From Gaiellasilicea sp035553355 (GTDB lineage Bacteria > Actinomycetota > Thermoleophilia > Gaiellales > Gaiellaceae): DNA of 7,920 nucleotides. The notes under the pieces were generated by a model. The model saw only the letters and a list, made by a program, of their open reading frames with translations, ran no database searches and was not told the origin of the DNA. A program made the translations under genes and the position numbers. The DNA is taken from the NCBI GenBank assembly GCA_035553355.1, contig DATMJW010000213.1, positions 1-7,920 of the forward strand, given 5' to 3'. Every line of letters begins with the position of its first letter. The first letter of the stretch is position 1. Of the stretch, positions 1-5,871 are shown piece by piece.

Positions 1-1053
1 CTCGGCGTCGTGCAGGTGCGTCGCAGGGCCGAGGACGAGCCCGAGGACGGCAGCGCCGCCGAGAGCGCCGGCGGCGAGGAGCGCGTCGCGCCGCCGCAGG
101 AGCGAGAGCGTGAGGACGGCGAACCCCGCCAGGAGCACGGCGCCGCCGCCGACGTCGGCGCCGAACCTGCTCCCTGCGACGGTGACGACGGCGAGGGCGC
201 CGACCGGGACGAGCCAGCGCCGCCCGGCGCGCCACGCTGCCGCGAGCGCGACCGGCACGAGCAGCGTCTCGAGCAGGTTCGAGACGCCGTAGAAGCGCGA
301 GTTCTGCGTCGGGCCGAGCGGCGAGAGCGCGACCGCGGGTGGGTCGACCGCGAGCACGACCAGGTGGAGAGCGAGCGTGCCCGCGAGGAGAAGGGCCGTC
401 GGCCGGACGAGGAGCCCGGCGGCGGCACCGGCGGCGAGGAGCGGGATCGTCAGCCACGGCTCCGAGATCCCGAGCACCCCGAGGACCAGGTTCGCGAGCG
501 TCGCGCTCGCGAGCGCCGATACGGCGGCCGCCGGCCGCCGGAGCGCGAGCGCCGAGACGACGAGCACCACGAGCAGCGCCGCCGGGAGGCGCGCGGTGCC
601 GTTGTCGCGAATACGCTCGTCGAGCCTGCGCAGGTACCCGGCCGGATCCTCGTGCGCCTCGGTGCGCACGCGGCCGCGGGCGACATCCGCGATCGAGACG
701 AGGCCGGGGATGCGCGTCGAGTCGGACGCGAGCAGTCCGTCGCGGCCGACGACGGCGATCGGATAGCGGCGGTCGTTCGGCTGCTCGCCACCGGCAGGGA
801 TCCCGACGACCCAGTCGGAGCGCGGGCAGATGCCGAGCAGCCGCTCCCCCGCCGGGAGCTCGTCGCGCAGCGAGTTGACGACGCGCCCGCGGACGAGCGA
901 CTCGCGCGCGCGCCGCTCGCTCGTCGTCGGCCCCTGGTCCGGGACGACGAGGCCGATCGCGCCGCGCGGCGCCGCCTCGAGCGTCGCGTCGGGGGCCACC
1001 GAGACGCAGGCGGGGACGGAGAGTGCGAGGGCGAGGAGCGCGGAGGCGAGCAC
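1..1053 (-). CDS. Multi-pass envelope protein with N-terminal extracytoplasmic domain (C-terminus beyond window)
   Basis: The frame is open from a GTG at 1053-1051 to the window edge, about 350 residues, and the stop is not seen. Residues 1-16 (MLASALLALALSVPAC) form a hydrophobic signal ending in a possible lipobox VPAC, though without the usual basic n-region. Residues about 20-155 are hydrophilic and probably extracytoplasmic. They contain RGRVVNSLRDELPAG and YPIAVVGRDG, followed by a stretch of the type STRIPGLVSIADVA, which recalls the strand after the active site in alkaline-phosphatase-fold proteins. From about 157 on there are roughly eight hydrophobic segments, with a loop motif GPTQNSRFYGVSN near 247-259 that I associate with conserved actinobacterial membrane proteins of unknown function. 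No ATG, GTG or TTG lies upstream in frame within the neighbouring gene, and a TACGCT hexamer 7 bases before the GTG supports this start. The membrane-protein call is firm. The phosphatase resemblance is a weak inference, and no metal-binding residues were identified. Confidence 0.75.
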   Translation of the reverse strand, partial: MLASALLALALSVPACVSVAPDATLEAAPRGAIGLVVPDQGPTTSERRARESLVRGRVVNSLRDELPAGERLLGICPRSDWVVGIPAGGEQPNDRRYPIAVVGRDGLLASDSTRIPGLVSIADVARGRVRTEAHEDPAGYLRRLDERIRDNGTARLPAALLVVLVVSALALRRPAAAVSALASATLANLVLGVLGISEPWLTIPLLAAGAAAGLLVRPTALLLAGTLALHLVVLAVDPPAVALSPLGPTQNSRFYGVSNLLETLLVPVALAAAWRAGRRWLVPVGALAVVTVAGSRFGADVGGGAVLLAGFAVLTLSLLRRRDALLAAGALGGAAVLGLVLGPATHLHDAE

Positions 1054-1060
1054 CGGCCGA

Positions 1061-1066
1061 AGCGTA
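1061..1066 (-). promoter_or_regulatory. Putative leaderless -10 (TACGCT) for the minus-strand membrane gene
   Basis: Read on the minus strand, TACGCT is followed by seven bases (TCGGCCG) and then the GTG start at 1053. The TANNNT pattern and distance suit a transcript that begins at the start codon. No -35 match is visible 16-18 bases upstream and there is no Shine-Dalgarno sequence. It shares the TA at 1065-1066 with the opposing -10 of the plus-strand gene. Confidence 0.5.
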
Positions 1067-1070
1067 TGGT
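1065..1070 (+). promoter_or_regulatory. Putative leaderless -10 (TATGGT) for the plus-strand membrane gene
   Basis: TATGGT ends eight bases before the GTG start at 1079. No consensus -35 is seen 16-18 bases upstream and no Shine-Dalgarno sequence precedes the GTG, so the arrangement fits leaderless initiation. It overlaps the -10 of the divergent gene by two bases, so two polymerases could not occupy both at once. Confidence 0.5.
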
Positions 1071-1078
1071 TAGCCGCC

Positions 1079-2641
1079 GTGAGCGCACGAGCCGAGGCTG
1101 TGCGGGCGGCTGCGCTCGCCTTCGTGACCGCACTCGCGATCGTCCTCCTGGCGCCGCCGGGCGGCGACACGGCAGCGCACCTCTACCGGACGCTCCTCGT
1201 CCGCGAGGGAGTCGCAGTGTGGGACAACCTCTGGTTCGCCGGGCACTACGCCCTCGCGTCGTACAGCCTCCTCTACTACCTGCCCGCCGCCCTCGTCGGG
1301 AACGTCGCGGTCGTCGTGGCGGCCGTCGTCGCGTCGGCCGCGCTCTTCGCGGCGATCGTCGTCGACGAGTGGGGGCCCGACGTGCGCTGGGCGGCGCGCG
1401 CGTTCGCGATCCTCGCGGCGGGGCCGCTCTTCACCGGCACCTACAGCTACGCCGCCGGGATCGCGGCGGCGCTCGCGACGCTGCGGTTGCTCCAGCTCGG
1501 ACGGCCGGTGCTCGGCGTCGTCGCGGCTGCGGTCACCGTCGCGCTGAGCCCGCTCGCGTTCGCCTTCCTCGTGCTGACGCTCGCTGCGGTCGCGGTGGCG
1601 CGGCCGACGCTCGACCGCCGTACGGCCCTCGTCGGCGCCGGCCTCGGGGCGATCGCCGTCGCCGAGCTCGCGCTGCTCGCGCTCTTCCCGTCGGAGGGCG
1701 AGTACCTGTTCAGCCCGCTCTCGCTCGGCGCCGCGCTCACCGTGAGCGCCCTCGGGGCGCTGCTCGCGTGGCGCGCGGACCGCGGCACGGTCCTCGTCGC
1801 CTTCTTCGGCCTCTGGGCCGCCGTCTGCCTCGTCGGCTTCACGATCCCGTCGCCGTTCGGGGACACGCTGACGCGCCTGCGCAGCGTCGTCTTCGCGCTC
1901 GTCCTGCTCGCGGCGCTGCTCGCCCGATTCCGGCCGCGACTGCTCGCCGCGACCGCCCTCGCCGTCGCGCTCGGCTACAACCTGGCCCCGGACATCTCGG
2001 CGCTGCCGAAGCGCGCCGGCGACGTCCGCACCTCGCAGGAGTCGTTCTGGCGGCCCGCGCTCGACTTCCTGCACGAGCACGCCGACGACGAGCATCGCGT
2101 CGAGGTCGTGCCGACGTTCGGCCACTGGGAGGCGTGGTGGGTGCCGCGCGAGCGGTTCGCGCTCGCGCGCGGCTGGTACCGGCAGCTCGACATCGCCGAG
2201 AACCCGGAGCTCTACCGGCAGCTCACGCCCGTCTCGTACCGGCGCTGGCTCGACCGGATGGCCGTCCGCTGGATCCTCGTGCCGAACGCGCGCCTGGGGC
2301 CGCTCGGCGCGAGCGACGAGGCGGAGCTGCTGCGCTCGGGGCTGCTGGGATTCCCGGTCCGGTTGGAGACGCGCGACTGGACGATCTACGAGGTCCCGCG
2401 CGCGCGACGGATCCTCGGTGGCGGCACGGTCGACGCCTTCGACCACGACCGCATCGCCGGCCGCGTGCCCGCCGCCGGCAGCTACCGGCTCGCGGTGCGG
2501 TACACGCCCCGATGGGCCGTTTCGTCCGGTGCCGTCTGCGTCGAGGAGGCGCCCGACGGGACGACGACGCTGCGGGCGCGGCGCGGTGGCGGGTTCGAGC
2601 TCGAGGTGCGGCTCGTCGGCGCGAACGCCGAGTGCGGCTAG
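1079..2641 (+). CDS. GT-C-like / PTPS-related polytopic membrane protein
   Basis: The product is 520 residues. Residues 1-26 contain the first membrane segment. Then comes GGDTAAHLYR (28-37), whose Asp30 sits in the first outer loop, where GT-C-fold membrane glycosyltransferases place a catalytic acid. It is followed by VWDNLWFAGHY (47-57) and YSLLYYLP. This series resembles the '6-pyruvoyl-tetrahydropterin synthase-related' membrane family (a misleading name; no pterin chemistry is implied). About eight or nine further hydrophobic segments run to residue 303. Residues 304-520 are hydrophilic and probably outside the membrane, with RVEVVPTFGHWEAWW (340-354) and LARGWYRQLD (362-371), like the outer domains of YfhO-type proteins. 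I chose GTG 1079 because TATGGT lies eight bases upstream and membrane segment 1 follows directly; GTG 1100 is an alternative. An open frame reaches back to 830 but overlaps gene 1 and lacks protein-like composition. Transfer of a lipid-linked sugar to the envelope is an inference; donor and acceptor are unknown. Confidence 0.8.
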   Translation: MSARAEAVRAAALAFVTALAIVLLAPPGGDTAAHLYRTLLVREGVAVWDNLWFAGHYALASYSLLYYLPAALVGNVAVVVAAVVASAALFAAIVVDEWGPDVRWAARAFAILAAGPLFTGTYSYAAGIAAALATLRLLQLGRPVLGVVAAAVTVALSPLAFAFLVLTLAAVAVARPTLDRRTALVGAGLGAIAVAELALLALFPSEGEYLFSPLSLGAALTVSALGALLAWRADRGTVLVAFFGLWAAVCLVGFTIPSPFGDTLTRLRSVVFALVLLAALLARFRPRLLAATALAVALGYNLAPDISALPKRAGDVRTSQESFWRPALDFLHEHADDEHRVEVVPTFGHWEAWWVPRERFALARGWYRQLDIAENPELYRQLTPVSYRRWLDRMAVRWILVPNARLGPLGASDEAELLRSGLLGFPVRLETRDWTIYEVPRARRILGGGTVDAFDHDRIAGRVPAAGSYRLAVRYTPRWAVSSGAVCVEEAPDGTTTLRARRGGGFELEVRLVGANAECG

Positions 2642-2645
2642 CCGC
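2634..2645. repeat. 12-bp perfect palindrome holding both convergent stop codons
   Basis: GCGGCTAGCCGC reads the same on both strands. Its central CTAG (2638-2641) supplies the TAG stop of the plus-strand membrane gene (2639-2641) and the TAG stop of the minus-strand TetR gene (2640-2638). There is no loop and no T-tract, so it is not an ordinary intrinsic terminator. No other terminator is visible between these genes, which leave no intergenic space. Confidence 0.8.
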
Positions 2646-3276
2646 CACCACCGTCCGCCGAGGTTGCCTCGGCGCGTGCGATGAGCCGGCCGAATGCCTC
2701 GAGGGCCTCGAGATTGGGCACCTCGCTCTCGTCCATCCCCGCGAGGAGCTGCGCCTCCGCGCCGAGGAACGCGTTCCCGACGAGCGTCGCCACCGCACGC
2801 GGCGGCAGCGGCAGCTCGACGTCCTGCTCGGCGGCCCACGCCGTCACGACGCCTTCGAGCAGGTCGAACCAGCCGAGGAGCGACTCGCGCCACCGCTCCG
2901 CGAGCTCCGGCTCGGCGAGCCCGGCCGCCCACAGCTCCCAGAGGACGCGGACGTAGCCGGAGCCGAAGTCCTCACGCAGATACGCGCACGCGCGCTGCCA
3001 CTTGATCGCGAGCGGCTCGTCGGCGGCGTAGAGCGCGTGCTGCCGCTCGAGCAGGCGGCGGTTCTCGTGCTCGAGCAGCGCCACGAGGAGCTGCCGCTTC
3101 CCGCCGAAGTGGTAGTGGACGAGCGAGAGCTGGACGCCCGCCGCGTCGGCGACGGATCTCGTCGTCGTCGCGGCGTAGCCGTGCGCGCCGATCACGTCGC
3201 GGGCGGCGGCGAGGATGACGTCACGGGTCGCCCGGCCGCGCTCCCGCCGGAGGTCGACCTTGTCGGCAGTTGACAT
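2638..3276 (-). CDS. TetR-family transcriptional repressor
   Basis: The product is 212 residues, a normal TetR length. The N-terminal DNA-binding domain spans about 13-65. It runs from ATRDVILAAARDVIGAHGYAA through the helix-turn-helix, whose second half is SVADAAGVQLSLVHYHFGGK (41-60), a textbook TetR_N signature. The C-terminal part (about 75-205) is a helical ligand-binding and dimerisation domain rich in Leu, Ala and Trp (LWELWAAGLAEPELAERW, about 112-129), ending in a Gly-rich tail. ATG 3276 was chosen because the HTH follows at the usual distance; in-frame sequence further upstream crosses the promoter and lacks family resemblance. The gene diverges from the NTF2-like gene across 54 bases carrying a palindrome that covers the candidate -10 of both genes. 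Autoregulation and control of the 3331-5837 operon are therefore likely. The ligand cannot be deduced. Its stop overlaps that of the convergent membrane gene by CTAG. Confidence 0.93.
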   Translation of the reverse strand: MSTADKVDLRRERGRATRDVILAAARDVIGAHGYAATTTRSVADAAGVQLSLVHYHFGGKRQLLVALLEHENRRLLERQHALYAADEPLAIKWQRACAYLREDFGSGYVRVLWELWAAGLAEPELAERWRESLLGWFDLLEGVVTAWAAEQDVELPLPPRAVATLVGNAFLGAEAQLLAGMDESEVPNLEALEAFGRLIARAEATSADGGGG

Positions 3277-3298
3277 CGCGGCGACCGTACCACATGAT
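3270..3298 (+). promoter_or_regulatory. Consensus-type promoter of the NTF2-like/fusion operon
   Basis: A perfect -35 TTGACA (3270-3275), a 17-bp spacer and a -10 CATGAT (3293-3298) point rightward, predicting a start near 3305 and a leader of about 26 bases before ATG 3331. The -35 overlaps the ATG of tetR on the other strand (3274-3276). The palindrome at 3281-3309 covers the spacer, the -10 and the predicted start. Confidence 0.65.
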
Positions 3299-3309
3299 TG
3301 TTCGGTCGC
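3281..3309. promoter_or_regulatory. Putative TetR operator (imperfect inverted repeat)
   Basis: GCGACCG (3281-3287) and CGGTCGC (3303-3309) are perfect 7-base inverted arms around a 15-base centre. Further symmetric pairs occur in the centre (3289/3301, 3290/3300, 3292/3298). The inner part on the minus strand reads ACCGAACAATC, a shape common in TetR operators. It overlies the candidate TetR -10 and the rightward -10, so a bound repressor should block both directions. That TetR binds here is inferred from position and symmetry. Confidence 0.6.
3284..3289 (-). promoter_or_regulatory. Putative leaderless -10 (TACGGT) for tetR
   Basis: On the minus strand TACGGT is followed by seven bases (CGCCGCG) and then ATG 3276. 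No Shine-Dalgarno sequence and no -35 are seen. The hexamer lies within the left half of the proposed operator. Confidence 0.5.
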
Positions 3310-3320
3310 ACGACCAACGA

Positions 3321-3326
3321 AGGGGG
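3321..3326 (+). promoter_or_regulatory. Strong ribosome binding site deciding the NTF2-like start
   Basis: AGGGGG lies four bases before ATG 3331. This fixes 3331 as the start over an in-frame ATG at 3298, which falls inside the operator and the -10. It is the clearest Shine-Dalgarno sequence among the start sites in the window. Confidence 0.75.
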
Positions 3327-3330
3327 AACG

Positions 3331-3723
3331 ATGACGAGTGAGGGAACGGCAGTTGCGGCGGAGCGCGGTACGACGGATCGGGAGCTCGTCGTCGCCACCG
3401 CGCTCGACTACTTCGAGGGCCACTTCGAGGGCGACGTCGAGCGGATGGACCGCGCGCTCCACGCGAACCTCGTCAAGCGCGCGCCGCGGGACGAGTCGGC
3501 AGCGGAGCTCGGGATCACGACGAAGGAGCGGATGCTCGAGCTGACGCGGGCGCACGTGGGTGCGAACGAGCCCGGCCACCGCAGGCTCGACGTCGAGGTG
3601 CTCGAGATCTACAAGAACATCGCCGCCGTGATCGTCCGCTCCGCGCCGTACCGCGAGTACCTCCACCTCGTGAAGACGAGCGACGGCTGGAAGATCGCGA
3701 ACGCCCTCTTCTGCGAGACATGA
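3331..3723 (+). CDS. NTF2-like protein, putative lumazine-binding (Lumazine_bd_2) type
   Basis: The product is 130 residues, a single cone-shaped NTF2-fold domain. After about 17 N-terminal residues of low complexity, the pattern ELVVATALDYFEGHFEGDVE (18-37) gives helix 1 with the acidic turn. Next come RALHANLVKR (41-50) and the helix RMLELTRAH (67-75). The beta-sheet is LDVEVLEIYKNIAAVIV (86-102) and YREYLHLVKTSDGWKIANALF (108-128). The ending 'D-Y-L-x-L-x-K-x-x-x-G-W-K-I' is characteristic of the putative lumazine-binding subgroup, here with Glu109 in place of the Asp. Members of this fold act as small enzymes or binding proteins. I see no decisive catalytic pair, so the role stays open. 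It is the first gene behind the TetR-controlled promoter and overlaps the next gene by ATGA, implying translational coupling and a joint function. Confidence 0.85.
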   Translation: MTSEGTAVAAERGTTDRELVVATALDYFEGHFEGDVERMDRALHANLVKRAPRDESAAELGITTKERMLELTRAHVGANEPGHRRLDVEVLEIYKNIAAVIVRSAPYREYLHLVKTSDGWKIANALFCET

Positions 3724-5837
3724 CCGACGTCGCGAGCAGCACGGTGGCGCCGCGGCCGGAGCAGACGCGCGCTCTGTATCCGGACGAGACGGGGTACGTC
3801 GAGCGCGACGGCGTCCGGATCTACTGGGAGGTCTACGGGAGCGGCGAGACGACCGTCCTCCTGATGCCGACGTGGTCGATCATCCACTCGCGGCACTGGA
3901 AGATGCAGATCCCGTACCTCGCACGCCACTGCCGCGTCGTCACGTTCGACGGACGCGGGAACGGCCGCTCCGACAGGCCTGCGGCGGGATACGAGGAGCA
4001 GGAGTTCGCGGCCGACGCGCTCGCGGTGATGGACGCGACGGGGACGCAGCGTGCCGCGGTCGTCTCGCTGTCGCTCGGCGCTCAGCGGTCGCTCCTGCTC
4101 GCGGCGGAGCATCCGGAGCGCGTCGAGAGCGCCGTGTTCATCTGCCCGTCGGTGCCGCTCGGCGAGCCGATCCCCGGCCGGGCCGTCTACTCCTTCGAGG
4201 ACGAACTCGACAGCGACGAGGGCTGGGCGAAGTACAACCGCCACTACTGGCTGCGCGACTACCGCGGGTTCCTCGAGTTCTTCTTCGCGCAGATGTTCAC
4301 GGAGCCGCACTCGACGAAGCCGATCGAGGACTGCATCGGGTGGGGCCTCGAGACGACGCCCGAGACCCTGGTCGCGACCTCGATGCGCGCGCCGATCCCG
4401 GCGGACGAGTTCGTCGAGCTCTGCGGGCGCGTCACGTGCCCCGTGCTCGTGATCCAGGGCGCAGAGGACGCGGTCACAGGCCCCGGCCGCGGCATCGCGC
4501 TCGCCGAGGCGACGGGCGGCGACCTCGTCCTGCTCGAGGGCGCCGGCCACGGCCCGCACGTCCGCGACCCGGTGAAGGTGAACCTGCTGCTGCGCGACTT
4601 CGTCGTGCCGCCGCAGCGGCCAGCGCGCTGGGCGCGAGGCCGCTCGAGGCGGAAGCGCGCGCTCTTCGTCTCGTCGCCGATCGGGCTCGGGCACGCGCAG
4701 CGCGACGCCGCGATCGCGGAGGAGCTCCGCCTCCTCCACCCCGATCTCGAGATCGACTGGCTCGCGCAGCATCCCGTGACGGCGGTGCTCGAGGCACGCG
4801 GCGAGCGGATCCACCCGGCGAGCGCCTACCTCGCCAACGAGTCGCGGCACATCGAGAGCGAGTCGGCGGAGCACGACCTCCACTGCTTCCACGCGATCCG
4901 GCGGATGGACGAGATCCTGCTCGCGAACTTCATGGTCTTCCACGACCTCGTCCGCGACGAGGAGTACGACCTCTGGATCGGCGACGAGGCGTGGGAGCTC
5001 GACTACTACCTGCACGAGAACCCGGAGCAGAAACGCGCCGCGTACGTGTGGCTGACCGACTTCGTCGGCTGGCTGCCGATGGAGGACGGCGGGCAGCACG
5101 AGTCGTTCCTGACCGCCGACTACAACGCCGAGATGATCGAGCACATCGCGCGGTTCCCGCGCGTCCGCGACCAGGCCGTCTTCGTCGGGAACCCGGACGA
5201 CATCGTGCCGGAGCGGTTCGGCCCCGGCCTGCCCGGGATCCGGGAGTGGACGGAGCAGCACTACGGATTCGCCGGGTACGTGACTGGGTTCGACCCGCGG
5301 ACGCTCGGCGACCGCGGCGCGCTCGGGTACCGCGACGACGAGAAGGTCTGCATCGTGACCGTCGGTGGCTCGGGCGTGGGCGCGCACCTGCTGCGGCGCG
5401 TGATCGCCGCGTTCCCGGAGGCGAAGGAGCGTGTTCCCGACCTGCGGATGATCGTCGTCGCGGGGCCCCGGATCGACCCCGCGTCGCTGCCGCAGCACGA
5501 CGGGCTCGAGGTGCGGGCCTACGTCCACGACCTCTACCGCCACCTCGCCGTGTGCGACCTCGCGGTCGTGCAGGGCGGCCTGACGACGTCGATGGAGCTG
5601 ACGGCGAACCGGCGGCCGTTCCTCTACTTCCCGCTCCGCCACCACTTCGAGCAGAACTTCCACGTCCGCCACCGGCTGGAGCGGTACGGCGCGGGTCGCT
5701 GCATGGACTTCGAGACGGACGGCCCGCACGAGATCGCCGTCGCGATCGCGGAGGAGATCGGCCGCGACGTCGACTACCGGCCGGTCGAGACGGACGGAGC
5801 CGCGAGGGCGGCACGGCTGATCGCCGACCTGCTCTAG
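3720..5837 (+). CDS. Alpha/beta hydrolase fused to a MurG/GT1-like glycosyltransferase
   Basis: The product is 705 residues with two complete domains in one frame. The hydrolase (about 20-295) has GRGNGRSDRP (78-87), a nucleophile elbow SLSLGA with Ser118 (S-x-S-x-G instead of G-x-S-x-G), a likely acid Asp250 in VIQGAED, and His277 in GAGHGPH, so the triad looks intact. LMPTWSIIHSRHW (48-60) occupies the oxyanion-loop position. An Arg-rich, Pro-containing linker (about 296-312) leads to a GT-B glycosyltransferase (313-705). Its N-half has the acceptor-side loop IGLGHAQRD with His325 as possible base, then DEAWELDYYLHENP (422-435) and WLTDFVGWLPM (444-454). Its C-half has VTVGGSGVG (547-555) and the donor-binding signature GGLTTSMEL (619-627) ... 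FPLRHHFEQN (637-646), as in MurG/MGT families. There is no signal peptide, so it is probably cytosolic. It starts inside the stop of the NTF2-like gene (ATGA). A coupled hydrolyse-and-glycosylate (or the reverse) reaction is inferred; substrate and sugar donor are unknown. Confidence 0.9.
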   Translation: MTDVASSTVAPRPEQTRALYPDETGYVERDGVRIYWEVYGSGETTVLLMPTWSIIHSRHWKMQIPYLARHCRVVTFDGRGNGRSDRPAAGYEEQEFAADALAVMDATGTQRAAVVSLSLGAQRSLLLAAEHPERVESAVFICPSVPLGEPIPGRAVYSFEDELDSDEGWAKYNRHYWLRDYRGFLEFFFAQMFTEPHSTKPIEDCIGWGLETTPETLVATSMRAPIPADEFVELCGRVTCPVLVIQGAEDAVTGPGRGIALAEATGGDLVLLEGAGHGPHVRDPVKVNLLLRDFVVPPQRPARWARGRSRRKRALFVSSPIGLGHAQRDAAIAEELRLLHPDLEIDWLAQHPVTAVLEARGERIHPASAYLANESRHIESESAEHDLHCFHAIRRMDEILLANFMVFHDLVRDEEYDLWIGDEAWELDYYLHENPEQKRAAYVWLTDFVGWLPMEDGGQHESFLTADYNAEMIEHIARFPRVRDQAVFVGNPDDIVPERFGPGLPGIREWTEQHYGFAGYVTGFDPRTLGDRGALGYRDDEKVCIVTVGGSGVGAHLLRRVIAAFPEAKERVPDLRMIVVAGPRIDPASLPQHDGLEVRAYVHDLYRHLAVCDLAVVQGGLTTSMELTANRRPFLYFPLRHHFEQNFHVRHRLERYGAGRCMDFETDGPHEIAVAIAEEIGRDVDYRPVETDGAARAARLIADLL

Positions 5838-5858
5838 GCGCACGGAGCCTGCCCCTCG

Positions 5859-5864
5859 TAGGGT
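5859..5864 (+). promoter_or_regulatory. Putative leaderless -10 (TAGGGT) for the FAD oxidoreductase
   Basis: TAGGGT ends seven bases before ATG 5872, the same geometry as upstream of tetR. It lies in a 34-base gap after the fusion gene, and no -35 is seen. The internal AGGG (5860-5863), eight bases from the ATG, could instead be a modest Shine-Dalgarno sequence, making the gene part of the upstream operon. The sequence alone does not decide. Confidence 0.35.
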
Positions 5865-5871
5865 TCGCCGC

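Noticed and set aside
830..1078. N-terminal extension of the plus-strand membrane gene to ATG 830
   Set aside because: It would overlap the divergent gene by over 200 bases. The added residues are Ser/Arg/Thr-rich without family resemblance, and the first membrane helix follows GTG 1079.
450..1133. Minus-strand ATG-initiated open frame of 227 codons over the first gene
   Set aside because: It is Arg/Ser/Ala low complexity. The alternative minus-strand frame starting at GTG 1053 gives a coherent signal, ectodomain and membrane helices.
2634..2645. Palindrome as an intrinsic terminator
   Set aside because: It has no loop and no T-run on either strand.
10..3273. Very long plus-strand open frame (1087 codons)
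   Set aside because: It runs antisense to two clear minus-strand genes and out of frame with the membrane gene. Its translation is an Arg/Ala/Glu-rich repeat-like string without domains, a typical shadow in high-GC DNA.
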